Shown: one piece after another, positions 1 to 7,620 of the stretch
Numbering within the stretch: position 1 is the stretch's first letter
How the letters are laid out: each line of letters starts with the position of its first letter
Assembly (NCBI GenBank): GCA_020718525.1
Contig: DYRX01000012.1
Coordinates: forward strand, 1-29,152
Source of the DNA: Victivallis vadensis
Lineage (GTDB): Bacteria; Verrucomicrobiota; Lentisphaeria; Victivallales; GWF2-50-93
Reading direction: 5' to 3'
DNA length: 29,152 bases
The notes under the pieces: generated by a model
Told to the model about the DNA's origin: nothing
The model's database searches: none
What the model saw: the letters and a program-made list of their open reading frames with translations, nothing else
Translations under genes and position numbers: made by a program

Positions 1-37
1 CTTACGGAATGATTTCTCCAAAAAGAGAGAAAGTTGC

Positions 38-304
38 TTAAGTTGGGGGGCATTCAGTATGACCCCGTTCTTTTTCGCCATAAGGGGTTTTTATCCCGTA
101 GACGTAGAGCGGCCTGTAGGGAGGGGGATTTTCGATCACGGCTAAAAGAGAAACTTCAACTTCTGCGGGAGTCTCAGACTGGACGGCTTCGGGAGACTTC
201 GGAAGCGTTGCGGGGATGGTCGGAGAAGGCAGACCGATTGAGGCCATCGAGGAGACGGAAGTGAAAAGAAGCAGGAGAAAAATTGTTGCAAGCCTTCCCG
301 CCAT
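38..304 (-). CDS. Small exported protein of unknown function
   Basis: Short protein of about 88 residues. I chose the ATG at 304 because an AGAAGG ribosome-binding site lies about 8 bases upstream, and because the protein then begins with a typical signal peptide: positively charged MAGR, a Leu/Ile/Phe-rich core, then Ser-Ser-Met-Ala as a likely cleavage region near residue 20. An in-frame start 25 codons further upstream exists but would bury the signal peptide. The mature part is rich in Pro, Glu and Ser (PSPTIPATLPKSPEAVQ) and carries no recognisable domain. It probably lies in the periplasm or cell envelope. It is the last leftward gene before the window edge and follows the ORF6N gene by about 80 bases. 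Function not recognised. Confidence 0.5.
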   Translation of the reverse strand: MAGRLATIFLLLLFTSVSSMASIGLPSPTIPATLPKSPEAVQSETPAEVEVSLLAVIENPPPYRPLYVYGIKTPYGEKERGHTECPPT

Positions 305-383
305 GGGCGAACCTTCTTTTTTTAGCTGTCCATAAAATACGGCTGGAAGGATAAAAGACAGGCAGACGTGGAAGTTCATGGGC

Positions 384-890
384 TCAGGAGTGGAAGCCTA
401 TTTTTCTTTTTGGCGGAACAGGAGGCGGAGCCATGAGCTGGCGGATTGCTTCGAAAACGCCCTGGAACTGCTCATCGTATTTGGACTCCAGTTCGTCAAG
501 TCTTTTTGCAAGATCCTTGTTGCCTGCAAGAATCTGCTTCAATCTGACGAAGGCGCGCATTATCTGGATGTTGACGGCGATTGCCCTTTTACTTCTCAGG
601 ACACTGGACAGCATGGCAACCCCCTGTTCGGTGAAGACATAGGGGAGATGGCCTCCAAGGCTTTTCCGGGATGGTATCGCATTTTGCGATACCATGATAC
701 CCGCCTCATCTTCAGAGATCTGGAACATGAAATCTTCCGGGAAACGTTCATGGTTCCGTTTCACCTGTTCTCTTAGCCGTATTGTTTCAACCTCGTACAG
801 ATTGGCCAGGTCCCTGTCGAGCATCACCTTGTGTCCCCTGATGAGGAGTATTTTGCTCTCAATGCGTTCTATCGGCATCAGTTCTTTCAT
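384..890 (-). CDS. ORF6N domain-containing protein
   Basis: Protein of 168 residues with an N-terminal ORF6N domain (about residues 8-100). It shows the family hallmarks: an early LIRGHKVMLDRDLANLYEV segment, RNHERFPEDFMF, and the conserved FTEQGVAMLSSVL block. The ORF6N family is known from phages and mobile DNA and is thought to bind DNA; it is often found with KilA-N or antirepressor domains. The C-terminal third (about 110-150) is a charged, probably coiled-coil helix, followed by a Pro-rich tail (APPPVPPKRK). The start at 890 has a good AGGAAA site six bases upstream. It sits beside a decayed recombinase, which fits a small mobile or defence-island remnant. The gene contains a perfect 11-base hairpin at 671-695. 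DNA target unknown. Confidence 0.88.
   Translation of the reverse strand: MKELMPIERIESKILLIRGHKVMLDRDLANLYEVETIRLREQVKRNHERFPEDFMFQISEDEAGIMVSQNAIPSRKSLGGHLPYVFTEQGVAMLSSVLRSKRAIAVNIQIMRAFVRLKQILAGNKDLAKRLDELESKYDEQFQGVFEAIRQLMAPPPVPPKRKIGFHS
671..695. repeat. Perfect 11-bp hairpin inside the ORF6N gene
   Basis: ATGGTATCGCA at 671-681 and its exact complement at 685-695 flank the three-base loop TTT. It lies within the ORF6N coding sequence, over the segment MVSQNAIP. It has no downstream T-run on either strand, so it is not an ordinary terminator. Confidence 0.7.
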
Positions 891-953
891 ATATTTCCTT
901 TCGGGTTTCTCAAGATAACTTTTCTTCCTGAGGATGCAATGTCCTTTTTATTT

Positions 954-1232
954 TTAGTCGTCCTTCTCCCGCGGATGACATTTTGCATGCACCTTCTGGA
1001 GATCGCCTATGTTCAGCTTCGCGTAGTGGCGCAGGGTTTCGAGGCTCTCGTTTCCGAGAAGCTCCTTGACGTGGTAGATTCCCGCATCGGCCTTTATCAT
1101 CTCGGTGGTGCAGCTTCTCCGGAAGGTGTGCGGCGTGACGTTGGTCTTGATCTTCGCCTTCTTCTCGTAGCCGTGTATCATGTGCCGCACCGTCGTCTGG
1201 CCTATCGGATCGCCGTTGTTATCAGGGGACGT
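954..1232 (-). pseudogene. Tyrosine recombinase/phage integrase, C-terminal remnant
   Basis: The readable frame holds only the C-terminal catalytic part of a tyrosine (XerC/D-like) recombinase. The sequence shows the H-x-x-R box (HTFRRS), the LGNESLETLRHY block and the presumed nucleophilic Tyr of that block. The N-terminal core-binding domain and the first catalytic Arg are missing. A GTG at 1190 could start a 78-residue peptide, but the same frame continues upstream (DNNGDPIGQTT) with family-like sequence until a stop at 1233-1235. This points to 5' truncation rather than a short gene. The break falls on the motif AGGGGACGTTCACACCT (1224-1240). It is probably non-functional. Confidence 0.75.
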
Positions 1233-1240
1233 TCACACCT
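1224..1240. repeat. Element-end-like motif at the recombinase break
   Basis: AGGGGACGTTCACACCT lies exactly where homology to the tyrosine recombinase stops. It resembles the kind of conserved sequence seen at ends of small insertion elements, and partly resembles the complement of AGTGTCCTGTCCC at 29004-29016. Identification as an element end is inference from one copy. Confidence 0.3.
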
Positions 1241-1348
1241 AAGTCATTTATAATTAGCATGAGAGGAAACGATAAATAAAACAGGAACAATTCAATACTT
1301 TTGCAATTACCTCTATATTTGAGATTGCTTTCGGCAAGATGCTCCTGA

Positions 1349-2257
1349 TCATCTTGGATCGAGGATGTCTCTCAGTGCGTCGCCGGTCATGTGAATAGAA
1401 AGGACCAGAAGAGACATAAACGCGGTTGCGGCGCCAATTTCCCACCAGACGCCGCGCCAGAGCCTCTGCTGTCCGTCTGAAATCATGACGCCCCAGCTTG
1501 GTTCTGTCTGGACGCCGATTCCAATGTAGCTGACAATCACTTCCGTTGCAATCGCGTAGGCGAAACGGACAGTGAAATAGATGATGACGATGTGCATTAT
1601 ATTTGGGACGATGTGTCTGAAGATTATTCTGATGTCGCGGTAGCCCAGCGATCTTGCGGCCTGGACATAGGCTGTTTCTCTGAGCTTCATCACTTCGCCG
1701 CGCACTACTCTGCATAGTCCGACCCATCCGGTAAGTCCGATTCCGAGGTAGAGCGCAAGCATGCCTGGCTCGACTCTCATAAGGGAGGCGAGTCCGGAAA
1801 AGATTGTTGAAAATGGCGGGGACATGAAGCCTTTTGTCGCAAGGAGGGAAAAGGCCAGGACAAAGAGAAGAGTTGGAATTGCGGCGAAAGAGCTGTATAG
1901 CCATGTGACCAAATCGTCAATGAATGATCCGAAATAGCCTGAGACCGCACCGAGGAAGAGGCCGATGGCGGAGGAAATCAGGGACGCGAGGATTCCTATT
2001 TTCAGGGCGGTTCTTATGGCGAAGAAGGCTCTCCAGAAGACATCTCTGCCCTTGTAGTCGGTTCCCATCCAATGTTCTGCGGAAGGGGGGCGATATGCTT
2101 TTGCCATGTCGGACTTCTCGTAGAAGGGAGCGGTCTTGTCGGAATTGAAGAAAAGGATGGATTCGGCAAATATTCCAGCCGCGATATAGAGGCAGAGGAC
2201 GACGAGTGCCGCGAGAGCAGATTTGTTCTTGAGATAGTAATTTGAAATTTTCCGCAT
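1349..2257 (-). CDS. oppC: Oligopeptide/dipeptide-type ABC transporter permease
   Basis: Inner-membrane permease of the OppC/DppC family, 302 residues, the usual length. The N-terminus has one membrane helix (about 13-32), then a periplasmic stretch ending in the family signature HWMGTDYKGRDVFWR. The BPD_transp_1 core follows with about five more helices. The EAA loop that docks on the ATPase is visible as ARSLGYRDIRIIFRHIVPN. OppC normally pairs with OppB, a substrate-binding protein and the OppD/OppF ATPases; none of these is in the window, so the substrate cannot be assigned. It follows the nuoF-like gene by 57 bases with its own GGAG site. A weak inverted repeat (CAAGATG/CATCTTG, 1335-1356) spans its stop codon. 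Family call is firm; role is open. Confidence 0.92.
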   Translation of the reverse strand: MRKISNYYLKNKSALAALVVLCLYIAAGIFAESILFFNSDKTAPFYEKSDMAKAYRPPSAEHWMGTDYKGRDVFWRAFFAIRTALKIGILASLISSAIGLFLGAVSGYFGSFIDDLVTWLYSSFAAIPTLLFVLAFSLLATKGFMSPPFSTIFSGLASLMRVEPGMLALYLGIGLTGWVGLCRVVRGEVMKLRETAYVQAARSLGYRDIRIIFRHIVPNIMHIVIIYFTVRFAYAIATEVIVSYIGIGVQTEPSWGVMISDGQQRLWRGVWWEIGAATAFMSLLVLSIHMTGDALRDILDPR

Positions 2258-2314
2258 CTTTGCCGCTCCGTGAGAATAGAAAGGCTCTCAAGGCGAGCCG
2301 GCGCACGCGTTCAA

Positions 2315-4159
2315 TCAGCGCTTGTCAATCGCATGGAATTTGCATGTTTCATGGCAGACACCGCACTTGATGCACTTGCTCTGATCAATGACATGCTTCT
2401 GCTTGCGTTCTCCTGAAATGCAGGAGACGGGGCAGTGCCTTGCGCACATTGTGCATCCGACGCACTTGTCATTGATTTCAAAGCTCAGCAATTTCACGCA
2501 GACGCCGGCCGGACATCTTTTTTCGTTGATGTGAGCAAGATATTCGTCGTGGTAGTTGCTGAGAGTCGAGAGGACCGGATTGGGCGAAGTCTGCCCGAGA
2601 CCGCAAAGGGCGGTGTCCTTGATGACCTCCGAGAGCGTCTTCATTTTTGTCAGAATTGAAACGTCTGCTTTTCCAGAGCATATGTCGGAGAGCATTTCGT
2701 GGAGCCTTTTGTTGCCTATTCTGCACGGGGTGCATCTTCCGCATGACTCGTCGAGCGTGAATTCGAGAAAGAACTTTGCGACGTTGACCATGCAGTCGTC
2801 TTCGTCCATCACGATCATTCCGCCAGAGCCCATCATCGAGCCGAGGGCTATGAGTGACTCGTATTCGATCGGGGTGTCAAGCCTGTCGCTTGTGAGGCAT
2901 CCGCCAGATGGACCGCCAGTCTGGACCGCCTTGAACTTCTTTCCGTTTTTACAACCATTACCGAGCGTATAGATAATTTCCTTGAGCTTGATGCCCATCG
3001 GAACTTCTATAAGACCGACCTTGGAAATCTTGCCAGCCAAGGCGAAGACTTTTGTGCCGGGCGCCTTTTCTGTGCCAATTTTTCGGAACCAGTCTGCTCC
3101 GTTTCTTATTATGGCGCAGACATTTGCGAATGTTTCGACGTTGTTGACGACTGTCGGCTTTTTCCAGAGACCGGAGACTGCCGGGAAGGGAGGCTTGAAG
3201 CTCGGCTCTCCGCGGAGGCCTTCGACCGAATGGATCAGAGCTGTCTCTTCTCCACAGACAAAGGCGCCAGCGCCGTACTTGAGCTCAATTTCGAAGCTGA
3301 ATTTGGAGCCCAGTATGTTCCGTCCAAGAAGTCCTGCCTCCGATGCCTGGGATATGGCAATCAGCAGGCGTTTCACTGCGAGGGGATACTCCGCTCTGAC
3401 ATATATGACGCCGTTGGTAGCGCCAGTCGCATAGGCGGCGATGGCCATTGCTTCGAGGACGGAATGGGGGTCTCCCTCGAGCACGGCCCTGTCCATGAAT
3501 GCGCCTGGATCGCCCTCGTCGGCATTGCATATGATGTATTTGACATCGCTTTTCTGGGAGGCGGCAAACGACCATTTCTTTCCTGTCGGGAATCCGCCGC
3601 CGCCTCTGCCTCGGAGACCGGATTTGGTAATTATGTCGAGTATGTCCTCGGGTTTGCGGCTTTGAAGCGTATCTGAAAGCGCCTTGTATCCGTCTGCCCG
3701 TATGTAGTCCTCGATCCTTTCCGGATCAATGCGTCCGCAGTTTCTCAGGACAAGCTTCGCCTGGAGCTTGTCAGGCATGAAGCCTTCGTCCTCGGGATAA
3801 TGCCAGGTTCTGTCTATCTTCTCAAGTCCGGCGGCTTTTACGCCCTTGAGGACGATCGCCTCTGCGTTTTCAGGCTTGACGTTTCCGAAGAAAACCGAGC
3901 TTTTTGATGCGCAGTCGAAGACTTCGATTGACGGCTCGCTGTGGCAGAGACCCATACAGCCTGTCTGGACTATTTCGACCTTGCCTTCGAGAGATTTTGT
4001 TTTGACTTCCTTTTCGATGGCCTCAAGTATAGGTGCGGTCCCTGCGGCGATGCCGCATGTCCCCATTGAGACAAGGATTCTCCTTTCGAGTGCTGACGAG
4101 ATGCCGGAGAGTCCTTTTCGGAAAGAATCGAGTTCGGAATAGTTCGCGAATTTTTGCAT
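2315..4159 (-). CDS. nuoF: NuoF-like NADH-binding subunit (HydB/HndC type)
   Basis: Flavo-iron-sulfur subunit of 614 residues, longer than classic NuoF (about 445) and matching HydB/HndC of electron-bifurcating FeFe hydrogenases. An N-terminal thioredoxin-like ferredoxin domain (about 25-105) has Cys35, Cys68, Cys72 and Cys83. The NADH/FMN-binding domain begins with GRGGGGFPTGKKW (184-196) and includes YGAGAFVCGEETALIHS near 295-311. The N3-type 4Fe-4S site SCGRCTPC starts at 472, with a fourth Cys at 519. Two C-terminal 4Fe-4S ferredoxin motifs lie near 566 (CVGCTMCARHCP) and 596 (CIKCGVCHETC). It would oxidise or reduce NAD(H) and pass electrons through ferredoxin-like clusters. It lies 21 bases after the nuoE-like gene, with an AGGAT site. 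The FeFe catalytic subunit is not adjacent, so the partner may be encoded elsewhere or be a different enzyme. Confidence 0.93.
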   Translation of the reverse strand: MQKFANYSELDSFRKGLSGISSALERRILVSMGTCGIAAGTAPILEAIEKEVKTKSLEGKVEIVQTGCMGLCHSEPSIEVFDCASKSSVFFGNVKPENAEAIVLKGVKAAGLEKIDRTWHYPEDEGFMPDKLQAKLVLRNCGRIDPERIEDYIRADGYKALSDTLQSRKPEDILDIITKSGLRGRGGGGFPTGKKWSFAASQKSDVKYIICNADEGDPGAFMDRAVLEGDPHSVLEAMAIAAYATGATNGVIYVRAEYPLAVKRLLIAISQASEAGLLGRNILGSKFSFEIELKYGAGAFVCGEETALIHSVEGLRGEPSFKPPFPAVSGLWKKPTVVNNVETFANVCAIIRNGADWFRKIGTEKAPGTKVFALAGKISKVGLIEVPMGIKLKEIIYTLGNGCKNGKKFKAVQTGGPSGGCLTSDRLDTPIEYESLIALGSMMGSGGMIVMDEDDCMVNVAKFFLEFTLDESCGRCTPCRIGNKRLHEMLSDICSGKADVSILTKMKTLSEVIKDTALCGLGQTSPNPVLSTLSNYHDEYLAHINEKRCPAGVCVKLLSFEINDKCVGCTMCARHCPVSCISGERKQKHVIDQSKCIKCGVCHETCKFHAIDKR

Positions 4160-4180
4160 TTTATTTATCCTATGCTTTTT

Positions 4181-4708
4181 TCAGTCTTTGCAAGCGTCGA
4201 GTATGTCGGGAACCATTTTGCTGGTCACGTTCCCGTAAACTTTGTCGTTGACCATGACCACGGGGGCCAGACTGCACGCGCCGACGCATCTGAGACAGCC
4301 TAAAGAAAACTTCATGTCCTTGGTGGTTTCGCCCTCGGAAATTCCAAGATAGCGCTTGAACTCGCCAAGAATCTTTTCAGCGCCCTTCACGTAGCACGCA
4401 GTCCCGGTGCATACATTGATTTTAAATTTTCCGACAGGGACAGTTGTGAAGTAGGTGTAGAAGCTCACGACACCATAGACTTCGGAGAGATGGAGGCCCA
4501 GCTTGTCCGCGACGAAGAGCTGGAGCTCCTCCGGCAGATAGCCGAAAATCGCCTGTGCCTTGTGGAGGCTCTGTATGAGAAAGCCTCGGTCGGAGACTGA
4601 ATTGCCGCTGAGCGGAAGCGACGATATGTATTTTTCAAGTTCGTCCCGCTTTTCAGGACATTTGGCGATGATCGAATCCTTTTGTCCGCATGAGCATTTA
4701 TCTTCCAT
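4181..4708 (-). CDS. nuoE: NuoE-like 2Fe-2S subunit (HydC/HndA type)
   Basis: Protein of 175 residues of the thioredoxin-like 2Fe-2S ferredoxin family (NuoE/HydC/HndA). The four cluster ligands are visible as Cys100 and Cys105 (CTGTAC) and Cys141 and Cys145 (CVGAC). The helical N-terminal part contains the family-typical LIQSLHKAQAIFGYLPEE and SEVYGVVSFYTYF. An extra N-terminal CSCGQK segment adds two Cys of unknown use. The protein transfers electrons next to the NuoF-type subunit and is first in the leftward operon nuoE-nuoF-oppC. The start at 4708 has AAGGG about 11 bases upstream, slightly far. Together with the NuoF-like subunit it suggests an NAD-linked FeFe hydrogenase or another bifurcating oxidoreductase. 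Confidence 0.93.
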   Translation of the reverse strand: MEDKCSCGQKDSIIAKCPEKRDELEKYISSLPLSGNSVSDRGFLIQSLHKAQAIFGYLPEELQLFVADKLGLHLSEVYGVVSFYTYFTTVPVGKFKINVCTGTACYVKGAEKILGEFKRYLGISEGETTKDMKFSLGCLRCVGACSLAPVVMVNDKVYGNVTSKMVPDILDACKD

Positions 4709-4846
4709 ATTGTGGCAGACCCTTTATTTTATTGTGCCTCTAATCAGCTACGCGTTGCTTGAGAACAAAACAGCCGTTAAAGCTATTCCGTCGCGGCGGA
4801 TATTCAAATGCTAAAAAACATATTTTTCATAAAAGAGAAGCATTGT

Positions 4847-4875
4847 TTGAAAAAATAGCGATTGAAATGTATCTT
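4847..4875 (+). promoter_or_regulatory. Possible sigma-70 promoter for the DRTGG-PHP operon
   Basis: TTGAAA at 4847-4852 and TATCTT at 4870-4875 are separated by 17 bases in the divergent gap between the nuoE-like gene and the rightward DRTGG gene. This would give a leader of about 45 bases before the GTG start at 4926. Based on motif match only. Confidence 0.4.
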
Positions 4876-4925
4876 CTGCGAGTTCAAGCCGACTCAACGA
4901 CAAACAACAGGAAAGATAAAATCAC

Positions 4926-5303
4926 GTGAAAAAGAAGCTGAAGATCGGAGAGCTCGCTGAAATACTTGAAGGCGAAATCGTCTGCGGAGAGGACAGAGTC
5001 GGAGACACGGTGGAGGATTACGCCGCGACCGATCTCCTGAGCGATCTGCTCGCGCTCGAAAAGGAGAAGTACGCCCTTCTGACCGGCCTGACCAATGCGC
5101 AGATTCTGAGGACGGCGGAAATCACCAACGCATGCTGTGTCGTAATTGTCAGAGGCAAACAGCCTCAGCCGGCGGCAGTGAGCATCGCGAAGAACAGCGG
5201 CATCCCCCTGATACTGAGTCAGTTAACCATGTTCGAAGCCTGCGCGCGCCTCGGACGCTGTCTGGAGGAAGGCGATGCCGGAGCTCAAAGAACGGCAAAT
5301 TAA
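4926..5303 (+). CDS. DRTGG domain protein, first copy
   Basis: Protein of 125 residues consisting of one DRTGG domain, the ligand-sensing fold named after the motif beside the HprK N-terminal domain. The family pattern is seen as KIGELAEILEGEIVCG, then ATDLLSDLLALEKEK, CCVVIVRGKQP and a closing GIPLILSQLTMFE. The strict DRTGG letters are not preserved, which is usual in this subgroup. The start is GTG at 4926 with AGGAAAG about 11 bases upstream; no ATG fits better. The 3' end overlaps the next gene by 29 bases, so the two are probably translationally coupled. Stand-alone DRTGG proteins are commonly encoded beside NuoE/NuoF/FeFe-hydrogenase genes in Clostridia. A sensory or regulatory role is inferred; the ligand is unknown. 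Confidence 0.8.
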   Translation: MKKKLKIGELAEILEGEIVCGEDRVGDTVEDYAATDLLSDLLALEKEKYALLTGLTNAQILRTAEITNACCVVIVRGKQPQPAAVSIAKNSGIPLILSQLTMFEACARLGRCLEEGDAGAQRTAN

Positions 5304-6195
5304 GCTAGTCCATGAGCTGATGTATCAGATCAAGGTGCGTGAGGTGATGAACAGGAATGTAGTTTCCTTTCCGCCGAACAGCAGTTTCAGAGACATTCAG
5401 CTCTGCATGAAGGACAAGCGCTTTTCAGGAACCCCGATCGTCGAAAACGGACACATAGTGGGGATAATCTCCATTGACGACATAATCACTGCATTCGACA
5501 AGGGCTTCATTGATCAGAAGGTTGAATCATACATGAAGCGCAATGTGGTGACGATCCCGGAGAACTACTCGCTTATCGCCGCGACAAATTTGTTCAAGAA
5601 ATTCCGCTTTGGGCGCCTCCCTGTAGTCAAGTCGCAGGCATCTCTGGAGCTCGTCGGGATACTGACATACGGAGACATTCTCTCCCATCTCCTGATGGAA
5701 ATCAACACGATTGCCGAAAAATTCGAGGCGCAGGAAAAAACTTCCAGCGGAGCTGTCATACATGGCGAAAACAGCTATCACTTTGAGATTCCGCACGACA
5801 ATTTCGATATAGCAGGCGTAGCCTCGACCACGGTCAAGAAAAAGCTGACTGAACATGGGATAAAGCAGAGCGTCATAAGGCGCATCGCCGTCATATGCTA
5901 CGAGGCGGAAATCAATGTCATTGTGCATTCTCTTGGCGGATACATGGACGTGACGCTATACGACGACAGGGTCAGGATCTTTGTTGCCGACGAGGGCCCC
6001 GGGATTCCGGACATTGAAAGGGCGATGCAGCCGGGCTTCACGACGGCGAACGAGAAAATCCGTTCGCTCGGATTCGGAGCCGGACTGGGGCTTTCGAACA
6101 TGAAGCGCTGTGCAGACAAGTTCCACATCAAGTCTTCAATGGAGACTGGAACTGAAATTGACGCGACAGTTTTTCTAGAGCCTCAGCAGGAATAA
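5275..6195 (+). CDS. CBS-CBS-HATPase (RsbW-like) regulatory protein
   Basis: Protein of 306 residues joining two CBS domains (about 18-72 and 84-142) to a C-terminal GHKL ATPase domain (about 170-300). The ATPase shows an N-box (EAEINVIVHS), a G1 box (DEGPGIP) and a G2 box (GFGAGLGLSNMK), followed by a typical ATAxF-like end. There is no phospho-accepting His domain, so it resembles the anti-sigma/serine kinases RsbW and SpoIIAB rather than a two-component kinase. CBS pairs bind adenine nucleotides, which suggests output controlled by energy or redox-linked ligands. It overlaps the upstream DRTGG gene by 29 bases. No sigma factor, anti-anti-sigma factor or PP2C phosphatase is in the window, so its partner is unknown. 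Confidence 0.85.
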   Translation: MPELKERQIKLVHELMYQIKVREVMNRNVVSFPPNSSFRDIQLCMKDKRFSGTPIVENGHIVGIISIDDIITAFDKGFIDQKVESYMKRNVVTIPENYSLIAATNLFKKFRFGRLPVVKSQASLELVGILTYGDILSHLLMEINTIAEKFEAQEKTSSGAVIHGENSYHFEIPHDNFDIAGVASTTVKKKLTEHGIKQSVIRRIAVICYEAEINVIVHSLGGYMDVTLYDDRVRIFVADEGPGIPDIERAMQPGFTTANEKIRSLGFGAGLGLSNMKRCADKFHIKSSMETGTEIDATVFLEPQQE

Positions 6196-6230
6196 TCATT
6201 TTTCTCATGATGGAACAAAGGAGGAAGGGA

Positions 6231-6563
6231 ATGAAGCTCAAAGATTTCGCATCGGACTTGTCCCTTGAAGTTTTCGTCATGGACGACGCCTCGGCAGAAA
6301 TGGAGGTATCGTCGTTGTACTGCGGAGATTTGCTCAGCGATGTGATGGCGAACGTAGAGCCCGGCGCCGCCTGGATGACGATCCAGGGGCACATCAACAC
6401 TGTCGCCGTTGCCCAGCTGAAGGATGTCGCCTGCGTCGTCCTGGTGAACGGAGTCGTCCCCGAAAAACAGGCATTGGAAAAGTCCAGGGCGCAGGGGGTC
6501 TCGCTCCTTGGAAGCCCGAAAAGTTCCGCGGCGCTCTGCATGGCATACGCAGGCAAGTTTTGA
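6231..6563 (+). CDS. DRTGG domain protein, second copy
   Basis: Protein of 110 residues formed by one DRTGG domain. It is the more canonical of the two copies: MKLKDFASDLSLEVF, then YCGDLLSDVMANVEPG, AWMTIQGHINTVAVA and CVVLVNGVVP. I chose the ATG at 6231 because AGGAGG lies six bases upstream; the earlier in-frame ATG at 6207 would place that site inside the gene. It stops at 6563 and the next ATG follows directly (TGAATG), so coupling with the PHP gene is likely. The two DRTGG proteins are diverged from each other and may bind different ligands or form a mixed complex. Role inferred from hydrogenase-cluster context only. Confidence 0.85.
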   Translation: MKLKDFASDLSLEVFVMDDASAEMEVSSLYCGDLLSDVMANVEPGAAWMTIQGHINTVAVAQLKDVACVVLVNGVVPEKQALEKSRAQGVSLLGSPKSSAALCMAYAGKF

Positions 6564-7283
6564 ATGCCTTCGTTTGACTTCCACATACACAGCGCCCTTT
6601 CGGCGTGCGCCGAAGACACGATGTCTCCCAGGCAAATCCTGTCCAGGGCCAAAGAAGCCGGACTGCGCTTCATCGCGATAAGCGACCACAACGCTTCTGC
6701 AAATGTCGCCCCTGCCCTCTTGGCATCCTCGGATTTCGAAGGGATTTCCCTGATTCCCGGCATCGAAGTCTCATCCGTCGAGGAAGCGCATTTCATCGCG
6801 CTCTTCCAGGAGCTCACTGCTTTGGATGATTTCCAGAAGCTCGTGGATTCTCATCTGCCCCCCGGGGAAAATCCCGAGGAGATATTCGGATATCAGCTCA
6901 TATACGACAGCGAAGACGAGATAACTGGAACAGACGACAGGCTCAGACAGGTGGGAACATCATTGCCTGTGGAGAGCATCGTGTCGGAGGTGAAGGCGCG
7001 CGGCGGCTTTGTCCTGCCTTCGCATGTGTTCAAGAACAAGTTCAGCATCAAGAGCCAGCTTGGGATTCTACTGCCGGGGCTCGGTTTTGACGCAGTCGAA
7101 ATCGGCGCAAAGCAATGGGTTTCTGAAAAATACCAGATTGGAATGAGAGTCGAGGGATATCCAGCCATCACAGGCTCGGACTCGCACTTCCTTGAGTCCG
7201 TCGGACGCATATTCAATCGGATAGAAGGGGACGCCGACAATTTGAAAGAGCTTTTCGCCCTTCTTGATTCACTCTCGAAATAA
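6564..7283 (+). CDS. PHP domain metal-dependent phosphoesterase
   Basis: Protein of 239 residues, a complete PHP domain with the expected metal-binding motifs: HIHS (7-10), SDHNA near 40-44, an internal Glu in PGIEVSSVEEAHF, PSHVF in the middle, and SDSH near the C-terminus. The family includes histidinol-phosphatase-like and nucleotide phosphoesterases, probably acting here on a small phosphorylated molecule in the cytoplasm. It is the last gene of the DRTGG/CBS-ATPase/DRTGG operon and begins immediately after the preceding stop codon. Similar PHP proteins accompany FeFe-hydrogenase gene clusters in Clostridia, where their substrate is, to my knowledge, not established. A 337-base gene-free gap follows. 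Confidence 0.88.
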   Translation: MPSFDFHIHSALSACAEDTMSPRQILSRAKEAGLRFIAISDHNASANVAPALLASSDFEGISLIPGIEVSSVEEAHFIALFQELTALDDFQKLVDSHLPPGENPEEIFGYQLIYDSEDEITGTDDRLRQVGTSLPVESIVSEVKARGGFVLPSHVFKNKFSIKSQLGILLPGLGFDAVEIGAKQWVSEKYQIGMRVEGYPAITGSDSHFLESVGRIFNRIEGDADNLKELFALLDSLSK

Positions 7284-7620
7284 TCATTCAAAATTCAGAC
7301 AGGCGGAAGCGTCCTGGCAGAGGCAGTGCACACGAGAAGAGTCTCTCAAAAGAAATTATATTGACATCTGCTGGAAAAACACTCAATCTTGCATTACTCT
7401 ATCCTGGAACATTGTAATTTCCGGCGATTCCAGATTTGTTTCTGCTGAAGGATTTCCGCAGAGCAAGCCTGGCGTCTGGAAATGGCATATTGAATGTATC
7501 GAGTGGCGCTGGCTCGCGGCTCTGCCGTGATCCGCCTTTCAAGCATTCATGGTCCAGATGCCGACATCGTTCCAGATTGATCGTAGTCATGGAAATTACA
7601 ACCACAAAGGAGAAGCTCCA
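7284..7620. other. Gene-free gap upstream of sod
   Basis: No convincing coding sequence or structured RNA is seen. A perfect TTGACA at 7361-7366 is followed only by weak -10 candidates (CAATCT or AATCTT at 7384-7390), so a sigma-70 promoter for the superoxide dismutase gene here is tentative. A TGGCAG-AGGCA-GTGCA sequence at 7315-7330 has sigma-54-like spacing but is not strong. The clear signal is the AAAGGAG ribosome-binding site just before the ATG at 7621. Confidence 0.4.

Noticed and set aside
7315..7330. Sigma-54-like TGGCAG-N5-GTGCA sequence
   Set aside because: The GG/GC spacing fits, but two consensus positions differ and no sigma-54 activator is in the window. Likely chance.
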